Below, piece by piece: positions 8,472 through 16,465 of a stretch of DNA of 64,000 nt (the first letter of the stretch is position 1; the number at the start of each line of letters is the position of its first letter). The translations under genes were made by a program, and so were the position numbers. This DNA is from Xylanimonas oleitrophica (GTDB lineage Bacteria > Actinomycetota > Actinomycetes > Actinomycetales > Cellulomonadaceae): contig NZ_QKWH01000011.1 of NCBI RefSeq assembly GCF_003244315.1, positions 1 through 64,000 on the forward strand. The letters are read 5' to 3'. The notes below the pieces were generated by a model. The model saw only the letters and a list, made by a program, of their open reading frames with translations, ran no database searches and was not told the origin of the DNA.

Positions 8472-9764
8472 TCACGCCGGCGCCGGGTCGGCGACCTCGT
8501 TCCCCACGCCGTTGACCTGGGGGCTCACCCGCCTCTCCAGGGCCAGCGCGAGGCCAGTCAGCGCCAGGCACCCGGCCACGATCACCGCGACGAACACCCA
8601 CGAGAGACCGTGCTCCAGGAGGAACCCGGCCACCACCGGTCCCGCGACGGTGCCGGCCTGGAAGGCTCCGGAGGAGACGGCGTTGTACCGGCCGCGCAGG
8701 TGGTCGGGCGCCATGTCGTTGGTGATGGCGGGCAGCGCGGACTGCAGCAGGGTCTCGCCCAGGCCGAAGACCGCGTGGAAGACCAGCACCCCGGCCGCCG
8801 CGGCGAGACCGCCGGGCACGAGGCCCGTGGCGCCGAGCACCAGCCACGCCACGGCCCAGATGCCGCCCATCGCGGCGAGCACGCGGGTGCGGCGGCGCCC
8901 CTGGGCCCGGTTCATCACCCAGAACTGGAGCCCCACGATCACGGCGGTGTTGACCACGAACGCGAACCCGATGACGCGGGTGGAGACCTCCGCGGCCTGG
9001 CGGGCGAAGGCCGGGAAGCCGCCCTCCATCTGCCCGTACCCGACGAAGGACGCGAGCAGCGCCAGCACCGTCAGCCACAGCACCTCAGGGCGGCGCAGGA
9101 TCTGCAGGTAGCCGGCCCCCGGCCCTTCGCCGGGGACGACGTCGGGCCGTGCCGCCCGGCCGTGCAGGCGCCGCAGCGGGCCGAGCAGCACCACGACCGG
9201 CACCGCGAACGTGGCGGCGTTGGTGAGGAAGGCCGCCATGAACGTGCCCGGGCGGTCGACGTCGACGAGGAAGCCGCCGACGATCCCGCCCACGCCGATG
9301 CCGAGGTTGAGCAGCGCGAAGTTCACCCCGTAGTACCGCTGGCGCAGAGGGCCGTGCACCACGGTGGCGACGAGCGCGTTGATGGCGGGCCAGGCCACGC
9401 CGAGCTGGACGCCGAACAGCGCGAGGGCGACGCCGGCCACCACCGGCGTCGTCGCGAAGGCGAGCAGAGCCAGGCCGCTGATCCCGCACGCCAGGCCGGC
9501 GAGGATCACGCGGCGAGCACCGTACCGGTCCACCAGGGCGCCGGCCGGGCCGGTCACCGCCAGCCCCACCACGGCGATGAGCCCCATCAGCGTGCCGGAG
9601 AGCCCCAGGGGGATCCCGCGCACCTCGTGCAGGTAGATGATCGTGAACGGCAGGGTCAGGCCGCGGCCGAAGAACTGGACGACGACGGTGGACAGCAGCC
9701 ATCGCCCGTCGCGGGGCAGCTCGTCCCAGAACGCGAGGGCGCCGGAGCGCGAGAGGGTGGGCAC
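8472..9764 (-). CDS. MFS transporter (drug-efflux type)
   Basis: A polytopic protein of about 430 residues with 12 predicted hydrophobic segments. It carries the MFS loop 2-3 motif in the form GALVDRYGARRVILAG, and a Gly-rich helix in the second half. The general architecture matches efflux pumps of the DHA type; the substrate is unknown. GTG at 9764 has AGGA seven bases upstream and is favoured; GTG at 9791 would add nine residues. It faces a GNAT gene, and the two -10 boxes overlap (ACGCTACGGT at 9812-9821), so the genes probably compete for polymerase or share control. Confidence 0.85.
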   Translation of the reverse strand: MPTLSRSGALAFWDELPRDGRWLLSTVVVQFFGRGLTLPFTIIYLHEVRGIPLGLSGTLMGLIAVVGLAVTGPAGALVDRYGARRVILAGLACGISGLALLAFATTPVVAGVALALFGVQLGVAWPAINALVATVVHGPLRQRYYGVNFALLNLGIGVGGIVGGFLVDVDRPGTFMAAFLTNAATFAVPVVVLLGPLRRLHGRAARPDVVPGEGPGAGYLQILRRPEVLWLTVLALLASFVGYGQMEGGFPAFARQAAEVSTRVIGFAFVVNTAVIVGLQFWVMNRAQGRRRTRVLAAMGGIWAVAWLVLGATGLVPGGLAAAAGVLVFHAVFGLGETLLQSALPAITNDMAPDHLRGRYNAVSSGAFQAGTVAGPVVAGFLLEHGLSWVFVAVIVAGCLALTGLALALERRVSPQVNGVGNEVADPAPA

Positions 9765-9811
9765 GGCAGGATCCTGCGCCTCGGCACCCACACGGCGCTA
9801 GCGGATACCGG

Positions 9812-9821
9812 ACGCTACGGT
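9812..9821. promoter_or_regulatory. Overlapping divergent -10 boxes (MFS minus / GNAT plus)
   Basis: Plus-strand TACGGT (9816-9821) ends 6 nt before the GNAT GTG at 9828, predicting a leaderless mRNA. Minus-strand TAGCGT (9817-9812) serves the MFS gene with a leader of about 40 nt. The boxes share two bases, so only one promoter can be open at a time. Confidence 0.6.
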
Positions 9822-9827
9822 GCGCGG

Positions 9828-10280
9828 GTGAGCAGCACCGTGACCTTCCGTACCGCCACCTGGGACGACCTCGGGCGCGTCGTCGAGCTCATCGCCGACG
9901 ACGCCGTCGCCGCCTCTCGCACCGGCGCGTACGGCGCGGCGCACGAGGCCGGGTTCGCGGCGATCGAGGCGAGCCCCAACGACGAGCTGGTCGTCGCCGA
10001 GCTCGACGGGCAGGTGGTGGGCTGCATGCAGCTCACCTTCGTCCCCGGCATCTCGCGGAACGGGGCCACCCGCCTGCTGGTCGAGGCGGTGCGTGTGGAC
10101 GCGCGGCTGCGGGGGCAGGGCGTCGGGCGGGCGATGATGGAGCATGCCCACGCCCGAGGCCGGGAGCGGGGCTGCGCCCTCGCCCAGCTGACGAGCGACA
10201 AGCAGCGGCCCGACGCCCACCGCTTCTACCGGTCCCTCGGGTACGCCCAGTCCCACGAGGGGTTCAAGCTCGCGCTGTGA
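9828..10280 (+). CDS. GNAT-family N-acetyltransferase
   Basis: A 150-residue single-domain GNAT. It has the beta-bulge strand LLVEAVRVDARLRGQGVGRA carrying the acetyl-CoA pyrophosphate-binding R/Q-x-x-G-x-G/A signature, then the C-terminal DAHRFYRSLGY typical of the fold. It transfers an acetyl group from acetyl-CoA to an amine; the acceptor is unknown. GTG at 9828 is supported by the family start (VTFRTATWDD) and by TACGGT 6 nt upstream. Its TGA overlaps a possible GTG of the next acetyltransferase gene, although that gene has its own promoter. Confidence 0.88.
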   Translation: MSSTVTFRTATWDDLGRVVELIADDAVAASRTGAYGAAHEAGFAAIEASPNDELVVAELDGQVVGCMQLTFVPGISRNGATRLLVEAVRVDARLRGQGVGRAMMEHAHARGRERGCALAQLTSDKQRPDAHRFYRSLGYAQSHEGFKLAL

Positions 10281-10293
10281 CAGCCGGCGCGCG

Positions 10294-10299
10294 TACGGT
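10294..10299 (+). promoter_or_regulatory. -10 box for a leaderless GNAT mRNA
   Basis: TACGGT lies 7 nt before the GTG at 10307, so transcription should start at or next to the start codon. It sits just after the end of the preceding acetyltransferase gene. Confidence 0.5.
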
Positions 10300-10306
10300 G
10301 CGGCGC

Positions 10307-10870
10307 GTGAGCTCCTCTACGACGGTCCGGGACGCCCGGCTCGACCCCGCCGGGCTGGCGGCGGACGCGGCGGCCTGCGCTGCCGTCTACTTCCCGTACG
10401 TCACCGGTACCGCTGCGACGTTCGAGGAGGTGCCGCCCTCGGGCGCACAGATGGCCCAGCGCGTGGAGGCGTACGCCGCGAGCCACGCGTGGCTCCTGGC
10501 GGAAGCAGACGGCATGGTGCTCGGCTACGCGTACGGGTCCTCCTACCGGCCGCGGCCCGCCTACCGGTGGACCGCCGAGGTCAGCGTGTACCTCGCCGTC
10601 GACGCCCCCCGACGTACCGGCGCAGGGCGCGCGCTGTACGCGGCACTCCTCGAACGGCTGGCGCAGCGCGGCTACCGCACGGCGATCGCTGGCATCACGC
10701 TGCCCAACGATGCCAGCGTGGGGCTTCATCAGGCGTTCGGGTTCACCGAGGTGGGCGTCGAGCGGCACGTCGGCTGGAAGCTCGGTGCCTGGCACGACCT
10801 GCTGCGGATGCAGCGCACGCTCGCCCCCGACACCGAGCCGCCCGGCAGTGCCCCGGCGGAACCGGCCTGA
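10307..10870 (+). CDS. GNAT-family N-acetyltransferase (phosphinothricin acetyltransferase-like)
   Basis: A 187-residue acetyltransferase of the PAT/YncA-like branch. Early residues resemble that group (AACAAVYFPYVTGTAATFEE), followed by WTAEVSVYLAVDAPRRTGAGRALYAA with the acetyl-CoA loop and the C-terminal LHQAFGFTEVG. PAT-like enzymes acetylate methionine derivatives or the herbicide phosphinothricin; the natural substrate here is unknown. Two starts are possible: GTG at 10277, overlapping the upstream stop, and GTG at 10307, which sits 7 nt after TACGGT and gives the usual family N-terminus. The latter is preferred. Confidence 0.86.
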   Translation: MSSSTTVRDARLDPAGLAADAAACAAVYFPYVTGTAATFEEVPPSGAQMAQRVEAYAASHAWLLAEADGMVLGYAYGSSYRPRPAYRWTAEVSVYLAVDAPRRTGAGRALYAALLERLAQRGYRTAIAGITLPNDASVGLHQAFGFTEVGVERHVGWKLGAWHDLLRMQRTLAPDTEPPGSAPAEPA

Positions 10871-10879
10871 CATCGACGG

Positions 10880-11425
10880 TCAGACGAGCGCGACCTCTGC
10901 GTGGCCGGCGACGTCGAAGCTGCCGCCCGGGTAGCGCAGACCGGCGAAGTAGTGGTTGGTGTGCGCGACGATCTGCTCGCCGGTCATCGACACGCCGCCC
11001 CACGAGGATCCGGTAGTGGTGTGCGCGTCCGCCACGAGCGTGACGTCGTACCCGAGGGCTGCCGCGGCCTGGGCCGTGGTGCGCACGCAGTAGTCGGACT
11101 GCGCGCCCGCGACCACGATGCGCTGGACGCGGCGCGTGTCGAGCACCTCCTGGAGGTCGGTCGCGGCGAAGGCGTCGCGGTAGGCCTTGCGGACCACCGG
11201 CTCGTCGCCCGACGCCTCCAGGCCGCCGGCGAGCCGCCAGGCGTCGGTGCCCTCCTCCAGCCCCGGCTCCGAGTGCTGCACCCACACGACGTCGGTGCCC
11301 GCCGCCCGGGCGCGCTCGACGAGCGTGCGGGTGCGTCGCAGCACGCCGTCGGCGTCGTGGCAGCCGGCCACCACTCCTTCCTGGAGGTCGATCACGAGCA
11401 GGGCGGAGCGCGGCACGACGGGCAT
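10880..11425 (-). CDS. Cysteine hydrolase, isochorismatase-like family
   Basis: A 181-residue alpha/beta hydrolase of the isochorismatase/nicotinamidase fold. The catalytic triad is visible: Asp in LLVIDLQ near the N-terminus, Lys in VVRKAYRDAF, and the nucleophilic Cys in GAQSDYCVRTTAQAA. Members hydrolyse amides or vinyl ethers such as nicotinamide, ureidoacrylate or N-carbamoyl compounds, and the exact substrate cannot be read from the motifs. ATG at 11425 fits the family start; ATG at 11434 is the alternative. It converges on the GNAT gene at 10870 with a 9-bp gap and is divergent from an Eis-like gene. Confidence 0.86.
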   Translation of the reverse strand: MPVVPRSALLVIDLQEGVVAGCHDADGVLRRTRTLVERARAAGTDVVWVQHSEPGLEEGTDAWRLAGGLEASGDEPVVRKAYRDAFAATDLQEVLDTRRVQRIVVAGAQSDYCVRTTAQAAAALGYDVTLVADAHTTTGSSWGGVSMTGEQIVAHTNHYFAGLRYPGGSFDVAGHAEVALV

Positions 11426-11478
11426 GGCCTCCATCCTGCTCGACGGCGGTGTGCCGCCACCAGGGACCACCGGCCCGT

Positions 11479-11484
11479 TAACCT
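11479..11484 (+). promoter_or_regulatory. -10 box for the leaderless Eis-like gene
   Basis: TAACCT lies 7 nt before the GTG at 11492, predicting a transcript that begins at the start codon. The interval back to the divergent cysteine-hydrolase gene is only about 65 bp. Confidence 0.55.
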
Positions 11485-11491
11485 CGGGACC

Positions 11492-12766
11492 GTGAGCCTG
11501 CCCACACCGGCGGTCGTCCGCCGTGCCACGTTCGACGACGCCGAGGCGGCGCGCCGCCTGGGTCACGAGGGGTTCGGCGTCCCGGCCTCGCCCCTGCCGG
11601 GCCCGACGGCGGACGCCTTCCCCGGCCCGCACACCCGCCCGTGGGTCGCCACGGACGGTGACGAGGTGGTGGCCACGCTGCGGGTGCGGTCCCACACCAC
11701 GTGGTTCCACGGCGCACGCCTGCCCACGGCGGGCATCGCCGGGGTCACGGTCGCCGCCGAGCACCGCGGCCGGGGGCTCCTGCGGCCCCTGTTCGAGGCG
11801 GTGGTGGGCGAGGCGCTGGAGCAGGGCGAGGTGGTCTCGACGCTGTTCCCCAGCTCGGCCGGCATCTACACCGGCCTCGGGTACGCGGGCATCGCCTCGC
11901 ACGACACCGTGCGCATCCCCCTGGCGGCGCTGGACCGCGTGCCCCGCCCAGGGACGACCACCCGGGCTCGCCGGGCCACCGTCGAGGACCTGCCGGCGAT
12001 CGTCGCGGTGTACGACGCGTGGGCCTCGGCGCAGAACGGCACGCTGACACGCCAGGAGGACCCGTTCCGCCTCACCGCCGAGGAGCTGTTCGGGCCCGAC
12101 GCGGAGAGCACCGCGGTGACGGTGGCGGTGCAAGGCCCGGCGGACGGTCCAGAGGCCGGCCAGGTGGTGGGTTTCTGCACGTGGGCGCGCGGCACGGGTG
12201 GCTACCGTCACGAGGCTCCGCCGCTGCAGGTCTCGGACCTGGTGGCGCTGACGCCCGACGCCGCCCGCGCCCTGTGGCGCGTCCTGGGGTCCAGCGCGTC
12301 GGTGGTGCGCGAGGTGGACCTCCAGACCTCCGGCTCCTGGACGCACCCGGACCCGGCGAGCCTGGTGCTGCCCGACCGGACCGCCGCCCTCGTGGACGCC
12401 AACCCGTACATGCTGCGCGTCCTCGACGTCCCGGCGGCGCTGGGCGCCGCCCGGGTCGCGCCGGTGGAGGCCCGGGTCCGGTTCGCCGTCGCCGGGCCGG
12501 GCGACGACCTCGGGCCGGGAGGGGCGCGGCTGCGCGGTGCCTGGCTGCTCGAGACCTCAGGCGGGGCCGTGCAGGTGGTCCGTGACGGCGACGACCTGGA
12601 CGGCCGCCCGGTGCTCACGCCCGCGGGTCTCGCGGCCTCGTACGCGGGGGCGACGTCGACGGCGAACCTGCGCGTCGCCGGGCACCTGAGCGGCCCGGAC
12701 ACCCACGACCTGCTCTGGGACGCCCTCTGGGGCGGCCGTGACGTCCATGTCCGCGACGCCTTCTGA
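11492..12766 (+). CDS. Eis-like GNAT N-acetyltransferase
   Basis: A 424-residue protein with the Eis architecture. There is an N-terminal GNAT domain (IAGVTVAAEHRGRGLLRPLF, then SAGIYTGLGYA), a second GNAT-like region in the middle, and a C-terminal SCP2-like sterol-carrier domain. Eis proteins acetylate several amines of aminoglycosides or of peptides, and the C-terminal carboxylate takes part in catalysis; here the chain ends in RDAF. The substrate is unknown and resistance is not implied. The gene starts at GTG 11492 just after a -10 box. A PNPOx-like gene follows 16 bp downstream with a strong Shine-Dalgarno site, so the two may be co-transcribed. Confidence 0.85.
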   Translation: MSLPTPAVVRRATFDDAEAARRLGHEGFGVPASPLPGPTADAFPGPHTRPWVATDGDEVVATLRVRSHTTWFHGARLPTAGIAGVTVAAEHRGRGLLRPLFEAVVGEALEQGEVVSTLFPSSAGIYTGLGYAGIASHDTVRIPLAALDRVPRPGTTTRARRATVEDLPAIVAVYDAWASAQNGTLTRQEDPFRLTAEELFGPDAESTAVTVAVQGPADGPEAGQVVGFCTWARGTGGYRHEAPPLQVSDLVALTPDAARALWRVLGSSASVVREVDLQTSGSWTHPDPASLVLPDRTAALVDANPYMLRVLDVPAALGAARVAPVEARVRFAVAGPGDDLGPGGARLRGAWLLETSGGAVQVVRDGDDLDGRPVLTPAGLAASYAGATSTANLRVAGHLSGPDTHDLLWDALWGGRDVHVRDAF

Positions 12767-12782
12767 GCCTGCGAGGAGAACC

Positions 12783-13448
12783 ATGAGCCTGCGCGACCGC
12801 CTGCGCTCCCTGCCCGCCTTCCCGCCCGGGCTGCCGGCCCTCGACCCCGCGACCACGCCGCCCGAGCCGCTCGCCCTGTTCACCACGTGGTTCGACGAGG
12901 CGGTCGCGGCAGGTGCGAGCGCCCCGCACGCCACCACGCTGTCGACGGCGGACGCCGCCGGGCGGGTGCACGCGCGCACGCTCCTGCTCAAGGACGTCAC
13001 CGCCGACGGGTTCTGGTTCGCCTCGCACGCCCGCTCCCCCAAGGGCCGGGACCTCGTGGAGAACCCGAACGCGTCGATGACGTTCTTCTGGCCGGTGCTG
13101 GGCCGGCAGGTACGGGTCACGGGGGCGGCCCGCCGTGGGTGCGCGCAGGACAGCGCGGCCGACTTCCTGGCTCGCCCCGAGGCGTCCCGGGCGTCGGGGC
13201 TCGTGGGCCGTCAGAGCGAGCCGCTCCCCCACCTGGACGACCACGCGGCCGCGTTCGCCGGCGCCCTCGACCGGGTGCGGCAGGACCCAGGGCTGGTGGC
13301 ACCGGACTGGACGGCCTACGTGCTGGCCCCGCGCAGCGTGGAGTTCTGGCAGGCGCGGGAGGCCGCGGGGCCGGTGCGGCTGCGGTACCGCGCCGGGCGC
13401 GGCGGGGGTGGTGCCACCACGTGGGAGCGTGGCCTCCTCTGGCCATGA
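12783..13448 (+). CDS. Pyridoxamine 5'-phosphate oxidase-family flavoprotein (PdxH-like)
   Basis: A 221-residue FMN split-barrel protein. The N-terminal substrate loop and first strands resemble PdxH (HATTLSTADAAGRVHARTLLLKDV, GFWFASHARSPKGRDL, NPNASMTFFWPVLGRQVRVTG), and the C-terminus keeps an analogue of the PNPOx dimerisation tail (SVEFWQ... ending WERGLLWP rather than the canonical RLAP). It may oxidise pyridoxine phosphate or bind another FMN/F420 substrate; the altered tail makes true PdxH function uncertain. ATG at 12783 has GAGGAG at 12773-12778. Confidence 0.84.
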   Translation: MSLRDRLRSLPAFPPGLPALDPATTPPEPLALFTTWFDEAVAAGASAPHATTLSTADAAGRVHARTLLLKDVTADGFWFASHARSPKGRDLVENPNASMTFFWPVLGRQVRVTGAARRGCAQDSAADFLARPEASRASGLVGRQSEPLPHLDDHAAAFAGALDRVRQDPGLVAPDWTAYVLAPRSVEFWQAREAAGPVRLRYRAGRGGGGATTWERGLLWP

Positions 13449-13539
13449 GCAGGGCCGACGTCGCTGAGCAGGTGACGTTGGTCCCGCGGAACGAGGGCCT
13501 CGGCCTCTGTGATGTGCGCCATAGATGGGCCCGTGGCTT

Positions 13540-13555
13540 CGTGAGGGTTTTCACG
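13540..13555. promoter_or_regulatory. CRP/GlxR-like palindrome in the mqo promoter
   Basis: CGTGA (13540-13544) and TCACG (13551-13555) are inverted across a 6-nt gap, matching TGTGA-N6-TCACA except at the outermost base of each arm. It lies just upstream of the TAGACT -10 box (13562-13567) where it would block or modulate polymerase. GlxR-type cAMP-responsive control of mqo is plausible but unproven. Confidence 0.45.
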
Positions 13556-13561
13556 CAGTCC

Positions 13562-13567
13562 TAGACT
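13562..13567 (+). promoter_or_regulatory. -10 box of mqo
   Basis: TAGACT lies 8 nt before the ATG at 13576, so the mqo mRNA should be leaderless or nearly so. No good -35 match is seen, consistent with a promoter that depends on an activator. Confidence 0.5.
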
Positions 13568-13575
13568 CGGGGCTC

Positions 13576-15111
13576 ATGACTGCCGTTTCGAACAGCGCCT
13601 CGGACCAGGTCGACGTCGTCCTGATCGGCGGCGGCATCATGAGCGCGACCCTCGGCACGCTGCTCCAGCAGCTCGAGCCGAGCTGGAGCATCCGCCTCTA
13701 CGAGCGCCTGGACGACGTCGCGCTGGAGTCCACCAACGCGTGGAACAACGCCGGCACGGGGCACGCCGCGCTCTGCGAGCTCAACTACACGCCGGAGCGC
13801 AAGGACGGCACGATCGACATCACCAAGGCGGTGAAGATCAACGAGCAGTTCGAGGTGTCCCGCCAGCTCTGGCAGCACCTGCAGGCCAAGGGTGAGCTGA
13901 AGGACACCTCGTTCATCAACCGCACCCCGCACATGACGTTCGTGCGTGGGGCCGAGAACGTCGACTACCTGCGCCGCCGCTTCGAGACGCTCTCGGCGCA
14001 CCCGCTGTTCAAGGGCATGGAGTTCTCCACCGACCCGGCGACGATCGCGCGCTGGTCGCCCCTCCTGGTCGAGGGCCGTGACCCCTCCGAGCCGGTCGCC
14101 GCCACCCGCGCCGCCGCCGGGACGGACGTCGACTTCGGCGCCCTCACCCGCCAGCTGGTCGACGCGATGGTCGAGCGCGGCGCCCAGGTGCGCCTGCAGC
14201 ACGAGGTCAAGAGCCTCAAGCGCACCAAGGACGGCCGCTGGCGCCTCAAGGTCAAGGACCGCTCGTGGAACGCCGAGCAGCGCACCCACCACGTCTCGGC
14301 CCGGTTCGTGTTCGTGGGCGCGGGCGGCGGCGCCCTGCCGCTCCTGCAGTCGGCCGGCATCCCGGAGATCAAGGGGTTCGGCGGCTTCCCCATCTCGGGC
14401 GAGTTCCTGCGCACCTCCAACCCGGAGATCGTGGCCCGCCACCAGGCCAAGGTGTACGGCAAGGCCGACGTCGGCGCCCCGCCCATGTCGGTGCCGCACC
14501 TGGACACCCGCGTGGTGGACGGCAAGACGTACCTGCTCTTCGGCCCCTACGCCGGGTTCAGCCCCAAGTACCTCAAGAAGGGCAAGTACCTGGGCCTGAT
14601 CACCTCGCTGCGCCTCGACAACCTCACGTCGATGCTCGGCGCGGGCCTGAAGAACATCGACCTCACCCAGTACCTGGTGGGCGAGCTCGTGGCCCGGCCG
14701 GAGACCAAGTTCCGCACCCTGCAGGCGTTCTTCCCCGACGCGATGCCGCACGACTGGGAGAAGATCGTGGCCGGCCAGCGCGTGCAGGTCATCAAGCGGG
14801 ACAAGGACGGCAAGGGCGTGCTCGAGTTCGGCACCGAGGTGGTCGCCGCCGCGGACGGCTCCATCGCCGGCCTGCTCGGCGCCTCGCCCGGCGCCTCGAC
14901 GGCGGCGTCCGCGATGGTGGACGTGCTCAACCGCTGCTTCCCCGACCGCGCCGCCCAGTGGCAGCCCCGGCTCGCGCAGATGATGCCCAGCCTGGCCGAC
15001 AGCGACTCCGCCGCCCCCGGCACCATCTCCGGCGAGCGGCACGCCGACGCGCACGGCATGGTGCGCGACGGCGAGGCGTACGCGGCGGTCGACGCCGACG
15101 TCCGCGCCTGA
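13576..15111 (+). CDS. mqo: Malate:quinone oxidoreductase
   Basis: A 511-residue FAD-dependent peripheral membrane enzyme of the TCA cycle that oxidises malate to oxaloacetate and passes electrons to menaquinone. The FAD-binding motif VVLIGGGIMSATLG is at the N-terminus, followed by the mqo-specific ESTNAWNNAGTGHAALCELN, which marks the family. The middle has FVFVGAGGGALPLLQ and the C-terminal half LLFGPYAGFSPKYLK. Length is as expected. The ATG at 13576 is supported by the family N-terminus and the adjacent -10 box; an in-frame ATG at 13525 lies upstream of the promoter. A 19-bp hairpin follows the stop. Confidence 0.96.
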   Translation: MTAVSNSASDQVDVVLIGGGIMSATLGTLLQQLEPSWSIRLYERLDDVALESTNAWNNAGTGHAALCELNYTPERKDGTIDITKAVKINEQFEVSRQLWQHLQAKGELKDTSFINRTPHMTFVRGAENVDYLRRRFETLSAHPLFKGMEFSTDPATIARWSPLLVEGRDPSEPVAATRAAAGTDVDFGALTRQLVDAMVERGAQVRLQHEVKSLKRTKDGRWRLKVKDRSWNAEQRTHHVSARFVFVGAGGGALPLLQSAGIPEIKGFGGFPISGEFLRTSNPEIVARHQAKVYGKADVGAPPMSVPHLDTRVVDGKTYLLFGPYAGFSPKYLKKGKYLGLITSLRLDNLTSMLGAGLKNIDLTQYLVGELVARPETKFRTLQAFFPDAMPHDWEKIVAGQRVQVIKRDKDGKGVLEFGTEVVAAADGSIAGLLGASPGASTAASAMVDVLNRCFPDRAAQWQPRLAQMMPSLADSDSAAPGTISGERHADAHGMVRDGEAYAAVDADVRA

Positions 15112-15129
15112 CCGACGCCACCAGCACCA

Positions 15130-15169
15130 CAGAGGGCGGGGCACGTCACCTGACGTGCCCCGCCCTCTG
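15130..15169. terminator. Strong terminator hairpin between mqo and the convergent gene
   Basis: A perfect 19-bp stem (left arm 15130-15148, right arm 15151-15169) with a 2-nt nominal loop lies 18 bp after the mqo stop and 14 bp before the end of the convergent gene. It should stop transcription from both sides. Confidence 0.82.
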
Positions 15170-15183
15170 GTGTCCCCAGGTCG

Positions 15184-15792
15184 CTACGCCGCGGCAGGCA
15201 GGCGCCGCCGCCAGTCGGCGACATGGACGACGACGCCCGCGCCCTCGACGTCGGCGCGCAGACCGTGCTCCGCCAGCGCGGCCACCACCTGCTCGACGAC
15301 GCGCGAGACGTCGGCGTCGTGGGGAGCCCCCACGGCCAGCCGCAGCCGCCCCCCGGTCAGCCCCTCGACCGCGTCCTCCGGGAAGAAGACCCACCCGGCG
15401 CCCGGCCGTGCCAGCGCCCGGGCCTCGCGCTCCCCGCACTCCTCGCAGTCCCCCAGGCTCGCCCGGGCCAGCAGGCCCTGCCGCTGGAGGGTGGCGAACG
15501 CCGCGTCGAGCCGCGCGTCGTCCGACGCGCCGTCGCCGCCGTGGGCCGCGAGGGCCGCCGCCCGGGCGTCCCACTCGTGGCGCACGACCCGCTCGACGGT
15601 GCCCGCCCGCGGCGCGTCGTCGGCCAGGGCCGCGAGCTCCAGGCAGCGCGCGAGCACGTCGTCGTACGCCAGGAACCCGCCGCGCACCAGGGCGCGGGCC
15701 GCCGAGCGAACCTCGTGCAGCACGTCGTCGGCGGAGAGGCGCTCCAGCGCGTCGGTACCGTCCCCGCCCGTGAAGGTCGTCTGCGTGCTCAT
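15184..15792 (-). CDS. DUF6891-like hypothetical protein
   Basis: A 202-residue soluble protein. Early residues read VLHEVRSAARALVRGGFLAYDD, the middle has RVVRHEWDARAAAL, and a CEECGERE motif around residue 120 could bind a metal. The C-terminal half has GWVFFPEDAVEGL and VVEQVVAALAEHGLRADVEG. I associate this pattern with DUF6891 proteins of actinobacteria, from memory. No enzymatic residues are obvious. ATG at 15792 follows TAGCGT (15805-15800) by 7 nt, so the mRNA should be leaderless; an in-frame upstream start would cross the promoter. Confidence 0.72.
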   Translation of the reverse strand: MSTQTTFTGGDGTDALERLSADDVLHEVRSAARALVRGGFLAYDDVLARCLELAALADDAPRAGTVERVVRHEWDARAAALAAHGGDGASDDARLDAAFATLQRQGLLARASLGDCEECGEREARALARPGAGWVFFPEDAVEGLTGGRLRLAVGAPHDADVSRVVEQVVAALAEHGLRADVEGAGVVVHVADWRRRLPAAA

Positions 15793-15799
15793 GGTCCCC

Positions 15800-15805
15800 A
15801 CGCTA
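15800..15805 (-). promoter_or_regulatory. -10 box of the DUF6891-like gene
   Basis: Minus-strand TAGCGT ends 7 nt before the ATG at 15792, as in the other leaderless units of this window. Confidence 0.5.
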
Positions 15806-15900
15806 GGCCGACCCACCGACACCGGCCGGGCGAACGGACCGGCGTGCCCGGCCGCACCAGGAGGTCCACCCACGTGACCAGGGGGCGTGCCCCGCGGCGC

Positions 15901-16305
15901 TCAGCGTCCACCCGCGTCGTAGCGGGCCCGCGCCGCCACGATGTCCTCCTGGTGCCGCTGCGCCCACGCGATGAGCGCCTCCACGGGCTCCAGCACGGCA
16001 CGTCCCAGGTCGGTCAGCGCGTACTCCACGCGTGGCGGCACCTCGGCGTAGGCGGCACGGCTCACCAGCCCGTCGCGCTGGAGCTGGCGCAGCGTCACGG
16101 TCAGCACACGGTGGGAGATGCCCGGGAGGCGCTCCTGGAGCCGGCCGAACCGGGAGGGGCCGTCGGCCAGCCGGTCGATCGTCAGGAGGGACCACCGGTC
16201 TCCCACCCGGCTCAGCACGTCGCGCACCACGGCCTGGGTGTCCGGGGCGTCGCAGGCCCGCCTCGCGTCGGGCGTGGCGGCGGTCTCCAGGCTGGTCTGC
16301 GTCAT
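15901..16305 (-). CDS. HxlR-family transcriptional regulator
   Basis: A 134-residue winged-helix DNA-binding protein. The HxlR signature is clear: VLSRVGDRWSLLTIDRLADGPSRFGRLQERLPGISHRVLT, then LRQLQRDGLVSRAAYAEVPPRVEYALTDLGR. These dimeric regulators sense redox or aldehyde stress, often through a cysteine. Here a Cys lies in the N-terminal segment (RRACDAPD), the position used for sensing in HypR/YodB-type members. ATG at 16305 is preferred over 16338, which would lie inside the operator. A 27-bp palindrome just upstream is the likely operator, placed between this gene and the divergent flavin reductase gene. Confidence 0.9.
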   Translation of the reverse strand: MTQTSLETAATPDARRACDAPDTQAVVRDVLSRVGDRWSLLTIDRLADGPSRFGRLQERLPGISHRVLTVTLRQLQRDGLVSRAAYAEVPPRVEYALTDLGRAVLEPVEALIAWAQRHQEDIVAARARYDAGGR

Positions 16306-16318
16306 CGCGCAAGTCGTC

Positions 16319-16345
16319 CCTTCAGGTGCGTCACGCACCTGAAGG
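16319..16345. promoter_or_regulatory. 27-bp perfect palindrome, probable HxlR operator
   Basis: CCTTCAGGTGCGT (16319-16331) and ACGCACCTGAAGG (16333-16345) are exact inverted repeats around a single C at 16332. A third half-site GGTGCGT follows at 16344-16350. The site is 14 bp upstream of the hxlR start and upstream of the divergent FMN reductase, so one regulator could control both. Confidence 0.75.
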
Positions 16346-16465
16346 TGCGTGTGCCAGACCCGGAATCACCGGGCATGCGACGGCCTTGAGGCTGTCGTCA
16401 ACTGGGAGAACAGGGGCGCGCCGCCGTCCTCTTCCCGCCGCACGAGAGACCTCTGGAGCACCTCC

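Noticed and set aside
13525-13576. Upstream ATG (13525) as the mqo start
   Set aside because: It would place the start inside the CRP-like and -10 region and add residues unlike the family; ATG 13576 is better.
16338-16349. Upstream starts for hxlR (16338) and the FMN reductase (16349)
   Set aside because: Both lie in or right beside the 27-bp palindrome; the downstream starts have family-like N-termini, and the reductase start has a Shine-Dalgarno site.
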